A stretch of 28,769 bases of DNA from assembly GCA_029983505.1 (NCBI GenBank), contig JASBZK010000026.1:1-28769 (forward strand), in the 5' to 3' direction. Under the pieces are notes generated by a model. That model did not search any database. It was not told where the DNA came from and saw only the letters and a program-made list of their open reading frames with translations. Made by a program: the position numbers and the translations under genes. The stretch comes from Porphyromonas sp. GTDB taxonomy: Bacteria > Bacteroidota > Bacteroidia > Bacteroidales > Porphyromonadaceae. This document shows positions 9,402 through 16,581 of this stretch, in pieces. Within the stretch, counting starts at the first letter, position 1. Each line of letters begins with the position of its first letter.

Positions 9402-9432
9402 GGTATGAAAAACGGAGTTTTTCGTGGAGACC
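9394..9432 (+). repeat. 39-nt GGTCTC/GAGACC hairpin element, copy 1
   Basis: The outer stem is GGTCTC (9394-9399) with GAGACC (9427-9432). The inner stem is GAAAAAC with GTTTTTC around a 3-nt loop. A second 39-nt copy at 27947-27985 keeps the same outer arms and overall length, with an inner stem of different length and loop, which supports a conserved folded structure. Confidence 0.65.
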
Positions 9433-9440
9433 GTTACAGA

Positions 9441-9538
9441 GTGCCTCAGATGCAAGGCGCTAAGGCTGAGGGCGACGGGAGTGTACGCTTGTACACGACC
9501 AAGCCCGAATGCCGCAAGCAACGTAGCAGATGAGGTGC
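9441..9538 (+). repeat. Multi-block dispersed element, copy 1
   Basis: This is an imperfect palindrome of 98 nt. Its ends, GTGCCTC and GAGGTGC, are inverted, and its centre is GTGTAC-GCTT-GTACAC (9481-9496). Blocks shared with the reverse-oriented copy at 28585-28675 are TGCAAGG (9451-9457), the 20-nt core 9467-9486 (contains GAGGGCGACGGGAGTGTAC), GAATGCCG (9507-9514) and CGTAGCAG (9522-9529). The last two are separated by 7 nt in both copies. It is non-coding; I cannot name the family. Confidence 0.65.
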
Positions 9539-9552
9539 TATGCAACGTTCTG

Positions 9553-9584
9553 GGCCTGTATCTCGCGTCGTCGAGATACGGGCC
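9553..9584 (+). repeat. GTAC-type unit hairpin before mutL
   Basis: A 13-bp stem (9553-9565 with 9572-9584, one G-T wobble) around CGTCGT is built from the variant units GGCCTGTATCTCG and CGAGATACGGGCC. There is no T-run, so it is a structured repeat rather than a clear terminator. Confidence 0.55.
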
Positions 9585-9595
9585 GGAAGTCGGAC

Positions 9596-9640
9596 GAGAT
9601 ACGGACCGAGAAAAGTGTCTCGGTCTGTACCTCATTTTTT
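9596..9640 (+). terminator. Intrinsic terminator upstream of mutL
   Basis: A 16-bp stem (9596-9611 with 9618-9633, one mismatch and one wobble) has a 6-nt loop and is followed by six T residues (9635-9640). The arms are opposed GTAC-type units (ATACGGACCGAG / CTCGGTCTGTAC). It ends immediately before the mutL -7 box, which would insulate mutL from the fucosidase transcript. Confidence 0.75.
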
Positions 9641-9642
9641 CG

Positions 9643-9650
9643 TAACTTTG
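9643..9650 (+). promoter_or_regulatory. -7 promoter box (TAACTTTG) for mutL
   Basis: This exact TAnnTTTG match begins 3 bp after the preceding terminator T-run and lies 56 bp before the mutL ATG. No convincing -33 TTTG is visible. Confidence 0.5.
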
Positions 9651-9706
9651 AAGGTAGAACTTTCGACGGCTCCTAACGACCAATTTTCCGACCCCCAACT
9701 GACCAA

Positions 9707-11554
9707 ATGGACAGCATCATAAAGCTTCTTCCCGACAATATCGCCAACCAGATCGCGGCAGGCGAGGTGATACAGCGCCCCGCTTCCGTCGTGAAAGAGC
9801 TTGTGGAGAACGCCGTGGACGCGGGCGCTTCGGACATCCGCATCCTCATCAAAGACGCAGGTCGGACGCTGATCCAGGTCGTCGACAACGGCAAAGGTAT
9901 GGCGCCGATGGATGCGCGCATGGCCTTCGAAAGGCACGCCACGAGCAAGATTCGGAGCGCGGACGACCTCTTTCAGCTCACCACGCTGGGGTTCAGGGGC
10001 GAGGCTCTGCCCTCCATCGCCGCCGTCTCCGAAGTAACCCTGCAGACCCGCACTGCGGATGCCGAAAGGGGCATCAAACTGGTACTCGAAGGCTCGAAAG
10101 AGGTCTCGCACGAGGAGATGGTCTGTGCGCCGGGATCCAACTTCCTGATCCGCCGACTTTTCTATAACGTGCCGGCGCGTCGGAAGTTTCTCAAGAGCGA
10201 CGAGACGGAGTTTCGCCACATCCTCTCCGAGGTCCAAAACGTGGCTGCCGTCCGCCCCGGTATCTCTTTCACCCTCGAGCACAACGACCAGACCGTCCTC
10301 ACCCTACCCGCCTCCGTACTCAGAGAGCGGGTGCTGGGACTTTTCGGTCGAAGCCGGCTCTCCGGCGCCCTCCTCCCCGTGGAGGCCGAGAGTCCGCTCG
10401 TGACCGTGAGAGGGTTCGTCTCGCGGACTTCGCATACCCGTAAGCGGGGTGCGGGGCAGTACTTTTTCGCCAACGAGAGGTACATGCGCCACCCCTATTT
10501 CCATAGGATGGTTCTGAATGCCTACGGCAACATGATTCCCAAGGGTGAACAACCGGAGTACTTCCTTTACCTCAGCGTGGATCCTTCCGCGATCGATGTC
10601 AATATCTCGCCTACGAAGACGGAAATCAAGTTTGCGGAGGAGGCAGACATCGGCTCCATACTCTTCTCCGCTGTGCGCAAAGTCCTTATGACGGGTAACG
10701 CCCTCCCGTCTCTCGACTTCACCGATCACCCTGAGGAACGAATAGAGATACCCGTCGCCAAGCCCCGCGATCCCGCACTCATCGGCGAACCTCCCGTCGT
10801 AAGTCCCTTTGTGGAAGTTACGAGTGCCCTTAACGCCCCTGCCGCATCCCCCAGATCGGTTTCCTCTATGCCGGATCTCTCCGGGTGGCAGGACTTCAAC
10901 GCCGACTACGAGCGCAGAAGAGCGTCCGCCGCCCCAAAGCGGCAAAACCTCTCGGGGGCTTTCGAAGAAATCGCCTCCTCAGCCATCACGAAGTCTTTCC
11001 CCGAGCCTGTCCTTATGGAGCCCTACGCCGTCACCGTCTACGACGGCAGTATCTGCCTCGTACATCTGCCGAGGGCGCAGTTCCAGATTGCCTACCACTC
11101 GGTGAAGAAAGCGCTCCGGGCGGGCGATGCCCTCAGCGGGACACTCCTTTTCCCCGCCCTCGTGGAGCTTGGGGCGAGAGAAGCGTCGCTCTTGAAAGAA
11201 TACTCGGACGAGCTCTCGGGCGTGGGGTTCGACATCTCGCCGATGGGGTCCATGACCTACTCCGTCAACGCCGTCCCAGCAGGATCCCCCGCAGGGTCGG
11301 AGGAGGAACTGCTCCTCTCCGTACTCGAAGAGTGTGCTTCTACAGGTCGCTCCTCCGAAGACGTCTTGATGGACAAAATAGTCCAAAAGGTCGTCTCCTA
11401 CCGAGTGCGCTCGGCCTCCTTCCCCGCGTCCTCCATGATGGCGCACGAGCTGCTTAAGCAGCTCTTCCTCCTCCCCGACTACCTCGTCACGGCCTCCGGG
11501 CAGACGATCGTCTCTTTCCTCACCCCGAAAGAGCTTCAGACCCGGTTCAAATAG
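9707..11554 (+). CDS. mutL: DNA mismatch repair protein MutL
   Basis: This 615-residue protein couples MutS mismatch recognition to strand processing. The N-terminal GHKL ATPase is intact: 'SVVKELVENAVDAGAS' (catalytic E31, Mg-binding N35), 'VVDNGKGM' (58-65), 'ATSKI' (78-82) and 'TLGFRGEALPSI' (93-104). A low-complexity linker spans about 340-425. The C-terminal dimerisation domain is recognisable from 'EPYAVTVYDGSICLVHLPRAQFQIAYHSVKKAL' onward. At the position where endonuclease-type MutL proteins have DQHA(X)2E(X)4E, the sequence is 'HLPRAQFQI', and the downstream ACR-type motif is also replaced ('YRVRSASFP'). Latent nicking activity is therefore doubtful. The start follows a promoter and lies just upstream of the ATPase motifs. 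It sits between two glycosidase genes with which it has no obvious functional link. Confidence 0.95.
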   Translation: MDSIIKLLPDNIANQIAAGEVIQRPASVVKELVENAVDAGASDIRILIKDAGRTLIQVVDNGKGMAPMDARMAFERHATSKIRSADDLFQLTTLGFRGEALPSIAAVSEVTLQTRTADAERGIKLVLEGSKEVSHEEMVCAPGSNFLIRRLFYNVPARRKFLKSDETEFRHILSEVQNVAAVRPGISFTLEHNDQTVLTLPASVLRERVLGLFGRSRLSGALLPVEAESPLVTVRGFVSRTSHTRKRGAGQYFFANERYMRHPYFHRMVLNAYGNMIPKGEQPEYFLYLSVDPSAIDVNISPTKTEIKFAEEADIGSILFSAVRKVLMTGNALPSLDFTDHPEERIEIPVAKPRDPALIGEPPVVSPFVEVTSALNAPAASPRSVSSMPDLSGWQDFNADYERRRASAAPKRQNLSGAFEEIASSAITKSFPEPVLMEPYAVTVYDGSICLVHLPRAQFQIAYHSVKKALRAGDALSGTLLFPALVELGAREASLLKEYSDELSGVGFDISPMGSMTYSVNAVPAGSPAGSEEELLLSVLEECASTGRSSEDVLMDKIVQKVVSYRVRSASFPASSMMAHELLKQLFLLPDYLVTASGQTIVSFLTPKELQTRFK

Positions 11555-11566
11555 TCGCCCCGATTT

Positions 11567-11656
11567 CGGCCGTACCGAGACGATCTCGAGATACGGACCG
11601 AGAGGGGAAAAAGATACAGACCGGGAAACTTTTTTCAGCCCGTACCAAACTTTTCC
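11567..11656. repeat. GTAC-cored unit array between mutL and lacZ
   Basis: Cores are at 11572 (GTAC), 11591 (ATAC), 11614 (ATAC) and 11642 (GTAC). The first two units form a broken hairpin (11567-11600: CGG, CCGTA and CGAGA pairing with TCTCG, TACGG and CCG). No T-run follows, so termination of mutL here is uncertain. The last unit, CCCGTACCAAAC, ends about 20 bp before the lacZ start. Confidence 0.7.
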
Positions 11657-11666
11657 ACAGACTGCA

Positions 11667-14600
11667 ATGAAATACCTCCTCCCTCTCCTAAGCACTTTCT
11701 TCGTCCTGCCCGCCGGGGCACAAACTTTCGACGAATGGCAGGATCCGCTCGTGAACCAAGTGAACCGTCTCGAAGCACACGCCGACTTCGAGAGCTACCC
11801 CTCACTCGAAGAGATGCGGGGCGCCGGTCTCCTCACGTCCTCCAACGTCCTCAGCCTGGACGGCACCTGGAAATTCAGCTACACGCCGGACGCGGAGGGC
11901 TACCCTCGGGACTTCTTCAAGCCGGGATACGACGACAGCTCCTGGCGCACGATGCCCATACCGGGGATGTGGGAAAAGAACGGGGTTAATGACCCGATGT
12001 ACGTCAACGTGGGCTACCCCTGGAGAGGACACTTCGAGAATCGACCTCTGGAGAAAAGCCCCGTCCCCCTCCCGCACAACTCCGTCGGCTCCTACCGTCG
12101 GGAGATCGAGATACCTTCGGACTGGAAAGGGCGCGACATCATCCTCCATATCGGCGCCGTCACGAGCAACGTCTACGTCTGGGTGAACGGGACGTTTGTC
12201 GGCTACTCGGAGGACTCGAAGCTGGAAGCGGAGTTTGACCTTACCCCCTTCCTGAAGCCGGGAGAAAAGAACCTCATAGCTTTTCGCGTCTTCCGCTGGA
12301 GTGACGGCACGTACTTGGAGGACCAGGATATGTTCCGCTTCTCGGGTTTCTCCCGCGACGTCTACCTGATCTCCCGCCCCAAAGACCGCCTCTCCGACCT
12401 CAACCTACGCCAAGACCTCGTGAACGGCTACAAGGACGGTAAGCTCTCTTTCTCCCTCAAGAGCAAGGGCAGACCAGCCTACCTCTTCACCCTCACCGAT
12501 CCGGATGGCAGAGAAGTGTGGCACAGGGAGTTTCCGGGCTTTGAGTCGGCCGGCACGGAAGTCGGCGTCCTCGTCCCCGACGCCCGGGCTTGGACTGCGG
12601 AGACGCCCAATCTCTATACGCTCCTCGTCCGTACCATAGACCGGAAGACGAAGGCGGTTACGGAGGTGCATAAGTTCAATGTCGGTTTCCGGCATATAGA
12701 GATACGGGACGGCGTCTTCCTCCTGAACGGTCGCCGCCTCTTTTTCAAAGGGGTCAACCGCCACGATATGGTCCCCGAGAGCGGTCCCGTGGTATCGAGA
12801 GAAGAGATGGAGCAGGACTTCCGCCTGATGAAGCAGTACCACATCAACGCCGTCCGCACCTCCCACTACCCGAATGATCCCTACTTCTATGAGCTCGCGG
12901 ACAAGTACGGGATCTACATCCTCGCCGAAGCGAACCTCGAGAGCCACGGGATGGGGTACGGCGACGCCTCCCTTGCCAAGCAACCGCTGTGGGAGAAAGC
13001 ACACATCGAGCGAAACGTGAGGCACGTCCTTTCCCGTGGCAACCACCCCTCCATCCTCATCTGGTCTATGTCCAATGAAGCCGGCGACGGGGTCAACTTT
13101 GCTGCCGCAAAGCAGGCGATAAAGGCACTCGACACGAGCCGCCCCATTATGCTCGAAAGAGCCATCGACGGCCCTAATACCGACATCTACGCCCGTATGT
13201 ACCGCACGCCGGAGGAAATGGAGGCTTATGCCAAGAGGGACAGCATCACGAAGCCCTACATCATCTGCGAGTATGCCCACGCGATGGGTAACTCCCTCGG
13301 CGGCTTCGAGGAGTACCTGAATCTCTTCCGCAAATACCCCGTCCTGCAGGGCGGATTCATCTGGGACTTCATCGATCAGTCTCAGTATATGATGCGGGAC
13401 GGCAGACGTGTCCAAGGCTATGGCGGAGACTGGAACGACTACGACCCCTCGGACAACAATTTCTGCAACAACGGTCTTTTCAACATCTACAAGCAGCCCA
13501 ATCCCCACGCCGCGGAAGTAAAGTACGGGTACCAAAACCTGCACACCACGCTCCAAAATTTCACACGTACCGAGGCGACACTCCGGGTACGGTCGGAATT
13601 TGTTTTTAGGTCTGTACAAAAAATTATTCTTGGTCTGAAGGTCATGGTGGACGGCTCCGAGTACTACTCCACCTCCCTCACCCTGCCCGAGATCGGTCCC
13701 GGCGAGGTCGTGACCCAAAGCGTCCGGTACCCCGCCCTTCCCGCGGACGGAGAGATCTTCCTTGACGTGACCTATACCCTCGGGGAGGCGGAACCGCTCC
13801 TGCCGAAAGGCTACGAAGTGGCGCGCGAAGAGCTCGTCCTGAGGTCTCCCGCTCTCGAGATGCCGAAGCCTGTGGCGAAGAGCGCCGTCCGCCTCAAGGA
13901 AGACACAGAGACGGTCTCTTTCCTCTTCGACGGGACGGGCAGCGTGGCGGTCTTTGACAAAAAAGACGGACTCCTCTCTGCCTTGAAGTATGCCGGGGTC
14001 TCTTTCCTCACGCCCGGCACCAAGATGGAGCCCAACTTCTACCGCGCACCCACCGACAACGATATGGGGGCCTCGCTCCAGACGAAGTGGGAGGCGTGGC
14101 GTAAGCCCACCCTTACCCTCGAAGACTTCGCGTACTCCGTAGAGGACGGCACCGGTCACGCTACTGCCCGGTATCTGCTCCCCGAGCCGAATGCCCGCCT
14201 CACCCTCACCTACACCATAGCGTCGGAGGGCAAAATTTACCTCGAAGAGCGGCTCGAGAGATTGGACGACAATCGTGAGAGCCTGCCTTTCAGCGTAGGG
14301 ATGAAGTTAGCGGTACCCCGCACGCTCCACACGCTCGACTATTACGGCAGGGGACCTCTGGAGAACTACCTCGACCGCAAGGGAGGGCAGTTCATCGGGA
14401 GGTACACTCAGGAGGCGGCAAGTACTTTTTACCCCTACATCCGTCCGCAGGAGACGGGACTGCACGGTGACCTGAGGTACTGGAGCCTCCTCTCCGATGA
14501 CGGTACGGGGCTTGGTTTCTACTCGGACGCACCGTTCTTTGCATCCGCTCTTCCGTACAGCATCGATGCCCTCGACGGCTTCCCCGCGAAAGGGCAGAAG

Positions 14601-14777
14601 CACTCGGAGCTCCTGGATCCGGATCCCGCTTCCCTCTTCGTCCGCCTCGACGGCTACCACATGGGGCTGGGGTGCATTAATACCTGGGGTGCGCTGCCGC
14701 TGGACAAGTACCTCCTTTCGGAGCGAGTCTACACGGTTCGTTTCCTCATCACGCCCGTAAGCCGCATAAAGCGCTAA
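11667..14777 (+). CDS. Secreted beta-galactosidase (GH2, LacZ type)
   Basis: This 1036-residue enzyme has a signal peptide (1-18, 'LLPLLSTFFVLPAGA', cleavage before Q19). Domain order is the LacZ one: jelly-roll (about 65-235, 'LDGTWKFSYTPD', 'VYVWVNGTFVGYSEDSK'), Ig-like, TIM barrel from about 330 ('FFKGVNRHDMVPESG', 'RTSHYPNDPYFYELADKYGIYILAEANLESHG'), second Ig-like, and the small-chain domain (about 770-1030, 'NFYRAPTDNDMG', 'YYGRGPLENYLDRK'). The acid/base is E471 in 'WSMSNEAGDG' and the nucleophile is E535 in 'IICEYAHAMGNS'. It should cleave terminal beta-galactosides in the periplasm or outside the cell. Residues about 629-658 are encoded by AT-rich DNA that matches the intergenic GTAC-unit family, although the frame stays open and the protein still aligns with the LacZ pattern. 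A TATATTTG box overlaps its 3' end. Confidence 0.95.
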   Translation: MKYLLPLLSTFFVLPAGAQTFDEWQDPLVNQVNRLEAHADFESYPSLEEMRGAGLLTSSNVLSLDGTWKFSYTPDAEGYPRDFFKPGYDDSSWRTMPIPGMWEKNGVNDPMYVNVGYPWRGHFENRPLEKSPVPLPHNSVGSYRREIEIPSDWKGRDIILHIGAVTSNVYVWVNGTFVGYSEDSKLEAEFDLTPFLKPGEKNLIAFRVFRWSDGTYLEDQDMFRFSGFSRDVYLISRPKDRLSDLNLRQDLVNGYKDGKLSFSLKSKGRPAYLFTLTDPDGREVWHREFPGFESAGTEVGVLVPDARAWTAETPNLYTLLVRTIDRKTKAVTEVHKFNVGFRHIEIRDGVFLLNGRRLFFKGVNRHDMVPESGPVVSREEMEQDFRLMKQYHINAVRTSHYPNDPYFYELADKYGIYILAEANLESHGMGYGDASLAKQPLWEKAHIERNVRHVLSRGNHPSILIWSMSNEAGDGVNFAAAKQAIKALDTSRPIMLERAIDGPNTDIYARMYRTPEEMEAYAKRDSITKPYIICEYAHAMGNSLGGFEEYLNLFRKYPVLQGGFIWDFIDQSQYMMRDGRRVQGYGGDWNDYDPSDNNFCNNGLFNIYKQPNPHAAEVKYGYQNLHTTLQNFTRTEATLRVRSEFVFRSVQKIILGLKVMVDGSEYYSTSLTLPEIGPGEVVTQSVRYPALPADGEIFLDVTYTLGEAEPLLPKGYEVAREELVLRSPALEMPKPVAKSAVRLKEDTETVSFLFDGTGSVAVFDKKDGLLSALKYAGVSFLTPGTKMEPNFYRAPTDNDMGASLQTKWEAWRKPTLTLEDFAYSVEDGTGHATARYLLPEPNARLTLTYTIASEGKIYLEERLERLDDNRESLPFSVGMKLAVPRTLHTLDYYGRGPLENYLDRKGGQFIGRYTQEAASTFYPYIRPQETGLHGDLRYWSLLSDDGTGLGFYSDAPFFASALPYSIDALDGFPAKGQKHSELLDPDPASLFVRLDGYHMGLGCINTWGALPLDKYLLSERVYTVRFLITPVSRIKR
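13553..13640 (-). repeat. GTAC-unit array copy inside the lacZ reading frame
   Basis: Read on the minus strand, 13553-13592 matches 16454-16493 of the phoH-purC spacer at 30 of 40 positions without gaps, including CCGTACC, TCGGTACGTG and GAAATTTT in register. The following bases (up to 13640) contain TTTTTTGTACAGACC, again the family pattern. GTAC cores lie at 13567, 13587 and 13614. On the plus strand it encodes roughly residues 629-658 of the beta-galactosidase. Local base composition is more AT-rich than the flanking codons. Confidence 0.65.
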
Positions 14778-14782
14778 ATAGG

Positions 14783-14790
14783 TATATTTG
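14783..14790 (+). promoter_or_regulatory. Possible -7 box (TATATTTG) downstream of lacZ
   Basis: There is an exact TAnnTTTG match 6 bp after the lacZ stop, 155 bp upstream of the exported thioredoxin-fold gene. No -33 TTTG is visible at the right distance, and the leader would contain the whole GTAC array, so the call is tentative. Confidence 0.3.
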
Positions 14791-14900
14791 TACTATCGGC
14801 GTGCGGGCTGTTTTTGGTACGTACCGGGGTACTTTTCCCGGTCTGTACCACGTGAAGCTCCGGGTACGTGCAAGGAAAGTTTTTTGGCCTGTACCCCGAT
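14786..14900. repeat. GTAC-cored unit array between lacZ and the exported thioredoxin gene
   Basis: GTAC cores are at 14790, 14817, 14821, 14829, 14845, 14864 and 14891; spacing is less regular than in other arrays (19-27 bp between main units). The units include GGTCTGTACC, GGGTACGTGCAAGG and GGCCTGTACCCCG. It fills most of the spacer. Confidence 0.65.
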
Positions 14901-14945
14901 AAGACCCCGCCCGATAAGCCTCTATTTTTTGACAAGAAGACTTTT

Positions 14946-15422
14946 ATGCTCAGACAAACGATACACCTGCGCCTCCGGCTTCTCGCCATTCTTCTCTCCG
15001 CGTTCGGCACACTTCATGCCTTGGGACAGGAGAAGCCGGTGCCGGGAGTCATTAACGAACTCACGCCGGACGACTTCGCCCGCCTCGTCTTTGACTGGAG
15101 AGAGGGCGGGGACTTCAAGTATGTGGGAGACAAGCCCGCCATAGTGGACTTTTACGCCACTTGGTGCGTCCCCTGCCATCTCCTCAGACCCCGCCTCAAA
15201 GCCATCGCCAAGGAATATAAGGACAAGATAGTCGTCTACAGCATCGACGCAGAGCTTGCGCCGAACCTCTCCTACCTTATGGGCGTGCAAGCCTATCCCA
15301 CACTCCTTTTCATCCCGATGAAAGAGACGCCGACGATTGCGGCCGGGCTCTTGCCCGAAAAAGACCTCAAGAGGGGCGTGGAGGAGCTGTTACTCGGAAA
15401 GAAACCGAAAAGCGATGACTAA
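14946..15422 (+). CDS. Exported thioredoxin-fold protein
   Basis: This 158-residue protein has an N-terminal export signal (basic 'LRQTIHLRLR', then 'LLAILLSAFGTLHALG'), so it probably works in the periplasm. The redox motif is WCVPC (73-77, C74 and C77) in 'IVDFYATWCVPCHLLRP', and the cis-Pro segment is 'VQAYPTLLFIP'. It is likely a thiol-disulfide oxidoreductase; the exact partner is unknown. I chose the ATG at 14946 because an upstream in-frame ATG at 14868 would extend the protein through the intergenic repeat array and hide the signal peptide. Its 3' end overlaps phoH by 8 nt, implying translational coupling, though a functional tie to phoH is not evident. Confidence 0.88.
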   Translation: MLRQTIHLRLRLLAILLSAFGTLHALGQEKPVPGVINELTPDDFARLVFDWREGGDFKYVGDKPAIVDFYATWCVPCHLLRPRLKAIAKEYKDKIVVYSIDAELAPNLSYLMGVQAYPTLLFIPMKETPTIAAGLLPEKDLKRGVEELLLGKKPKSDD

Positions 15423-16440
15423 CGAACGGATCTATTTGCTCGAAGAAGCCGACCCGGCCATCTTCTACGGAATAAATAACCGTAACCTCGTACTCTTGAG
15501 GGATATGTTTCCCAAGCTCCGCATTATGGCACGCGGCAACGTGATGAAGATAGTCGGAGAGCCGCTCGAGACGGAGCAGATGCTGAAGTTTCTCCACAAG
15601 CTGGAGGCTTACGCGGTGCAGTTCAACGCCCTTCCGGAGAACGTCGTCGCCGAGCTGGCACACGGCTCTCAGGTCGAAAACCATAAGGATCCCGACATCC
15701 TCCTCTACGGAGCAAACGGCAAACCGGTAAAGGCCAAGACGCCCAACCAGGAGCGCCTCTCCCGGGAGATCGAAGAGAAAGACCTCGTCTTCGCCACCGG
15801 ACCCGCCGGCACCGGCAAGACGTTCCTCGCCATCGCCATGGCCGTCAAACTGCTCCGCAGCAAGCAGGTCCGCCGCATCATCCTCTCCCGTCCCGCCGTC
15901 GAAGCCGGCGAGAAGCTCGGGTTCCTCCCGGGCGAGATGAAAGAGAAGCTCGACCCCTACCTCCAGCCCCTCTACGACGCCCTTATGGAGCTCGTCCCAC
16001 AGACCAAGCTCCGCGAGTATATGGAGAGCTCCGTCATCCAGATAGCGCCCCTCGCCTTTATGCGGGGTCGTACCCTCTCCGACGCCGTCGTCATCCTTGA
16101 CGAAGCCCAGAATACGACCACGCACCAGATGAAGATGTTCCTCACCCGCCTCGGCCTTAACGCCAAGATGATCATCACGGGCGACATCTCGCAGGTCGAC
16201 CTCCCGAGAGGGGTCTCCTCCGGTCTCAGGGAAGCGGAGCGGCTCTTCAGAGACAAAGTCGAGGGCATCGGTTGGGTCGCTTTCGAGGAGACGGACGTGA
16301 TGCGTCACGGTCTGGTCAAAAAGATCGTCTCGGCGTACGAGGAGAGTGAAAGGGCACGCCTCCCGGAGAAAAGGGAGCCCCCCTCCGAGACGGGTTCATC
16401 CGCCACGACGGAAGGCGCGGACGCCACAGACAAGACCTGA
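15415..16440 (+). CDS. phoH: PhoH family ATPase
   Basis: This 341-residue PhoH-like protein is a cytoplasmic P-loop ATPase related to superfamily 1 helicases and thought to act in RNA metabolism or stress; its precise role is unsettled. Walker A is GPAGTGKT at 129-136 and Walker B is 'VVILDEAQN' with D229-E230. 'ILSRPAVEAGEKLGFLPGEMKEKLDPYLQPLYDAL' and 'MIITGDISQVDLP' are family signatures. An N-terminal KH-like region covers about 20-80. The acidic, Ser/Thr-rich tail after residue 310 looks disordered. An upstream in-frame ATG at 15337 lies inside the thioredoxin-fold gene; the ATG at 15415, overlapping that gene's stop by 8 nt, fits the family N-terminus. It is followed by a hairpin and the spacer to purC. 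Confidence 0.93.
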   Translation: MTNERIYLLEEADPAIFYGINNRNLVLLRDMFPKLRIMARGNVMKIVGEPLETEQMLKFLHKLEAYAVQFNALPENVVAELAHGSQVENHKDPDILLYGANGKPVKAKTPNQERLSREIEEKDLVFATGPAGTGKTFLAIAMAVKLLRSKQVRRIILSRPAVEAGEKLGFLPGEMKEKLDPYLQPLYDALMELVPQTKLREYMESSVIQIAPLAFMRGRTLSDAVVILDEAQNTTTHQMKMFLTRLGLNAKMIITGDISQVDLPRGVSSGLREAERLFRDKVEGIGWVAFEETDVMRHGLVKKIVSAYEESERARLPEKREPPSETGSSATTEGADATDKT

Positions 16441-16443
16441 AGC

Positions 16444-16491
16444 AAAATTTCGGCCGTACCGGGAGGCCGCTCTCGGTACGTGAGAAATTTT
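16444..16491 (+). terminator. Hairpin terminator candidate after phoH
   Basis: The outer stem AAAATTTC (16444-16451) pairs with GAAATTTT (16484-16491). The inner 11-bp stem CGTACCGGGAG (16455-16465) pairs with CTCTCGGTACG (16470-16480, one wobble) and closes a GCCG tetraloop. The inner arms are opposed GTAC units. The 3' T-run is only four bases, so termination strength is uncertain. Confidence 0.6.
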
Positions 16492-16545
16492 CCCCGGGTA
16501 CAGACCGAAAAAACTTCTCGGTACGTGCAAAAATAATTTTCCATT
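16452..16545. repeat. GTAC-cored unit array between phoH and purC
   Basis: GTAC cores are at 16456, 16476, 16498 and 16521 (intervals 20, 22, 23). The most complete unit, TCGGTACGTGCAAAAATAAT, is nearly the same as the one before dnaE. The first 40 nt are mirrored in lacZ on the opposite strand (13553-13592). Confidence 0.75.
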
Positions 16546-16581
16546 TCCTACATAAAATCAGCCTATATCGGCATCAAAATC

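Noticed and set aside
14868..14945. Longer start for the exported thioredoxin-fold protein
   Set aside because: It would run through the repeat array and bury the signal peptide; the ATG at 14946 gives a normal export signal.
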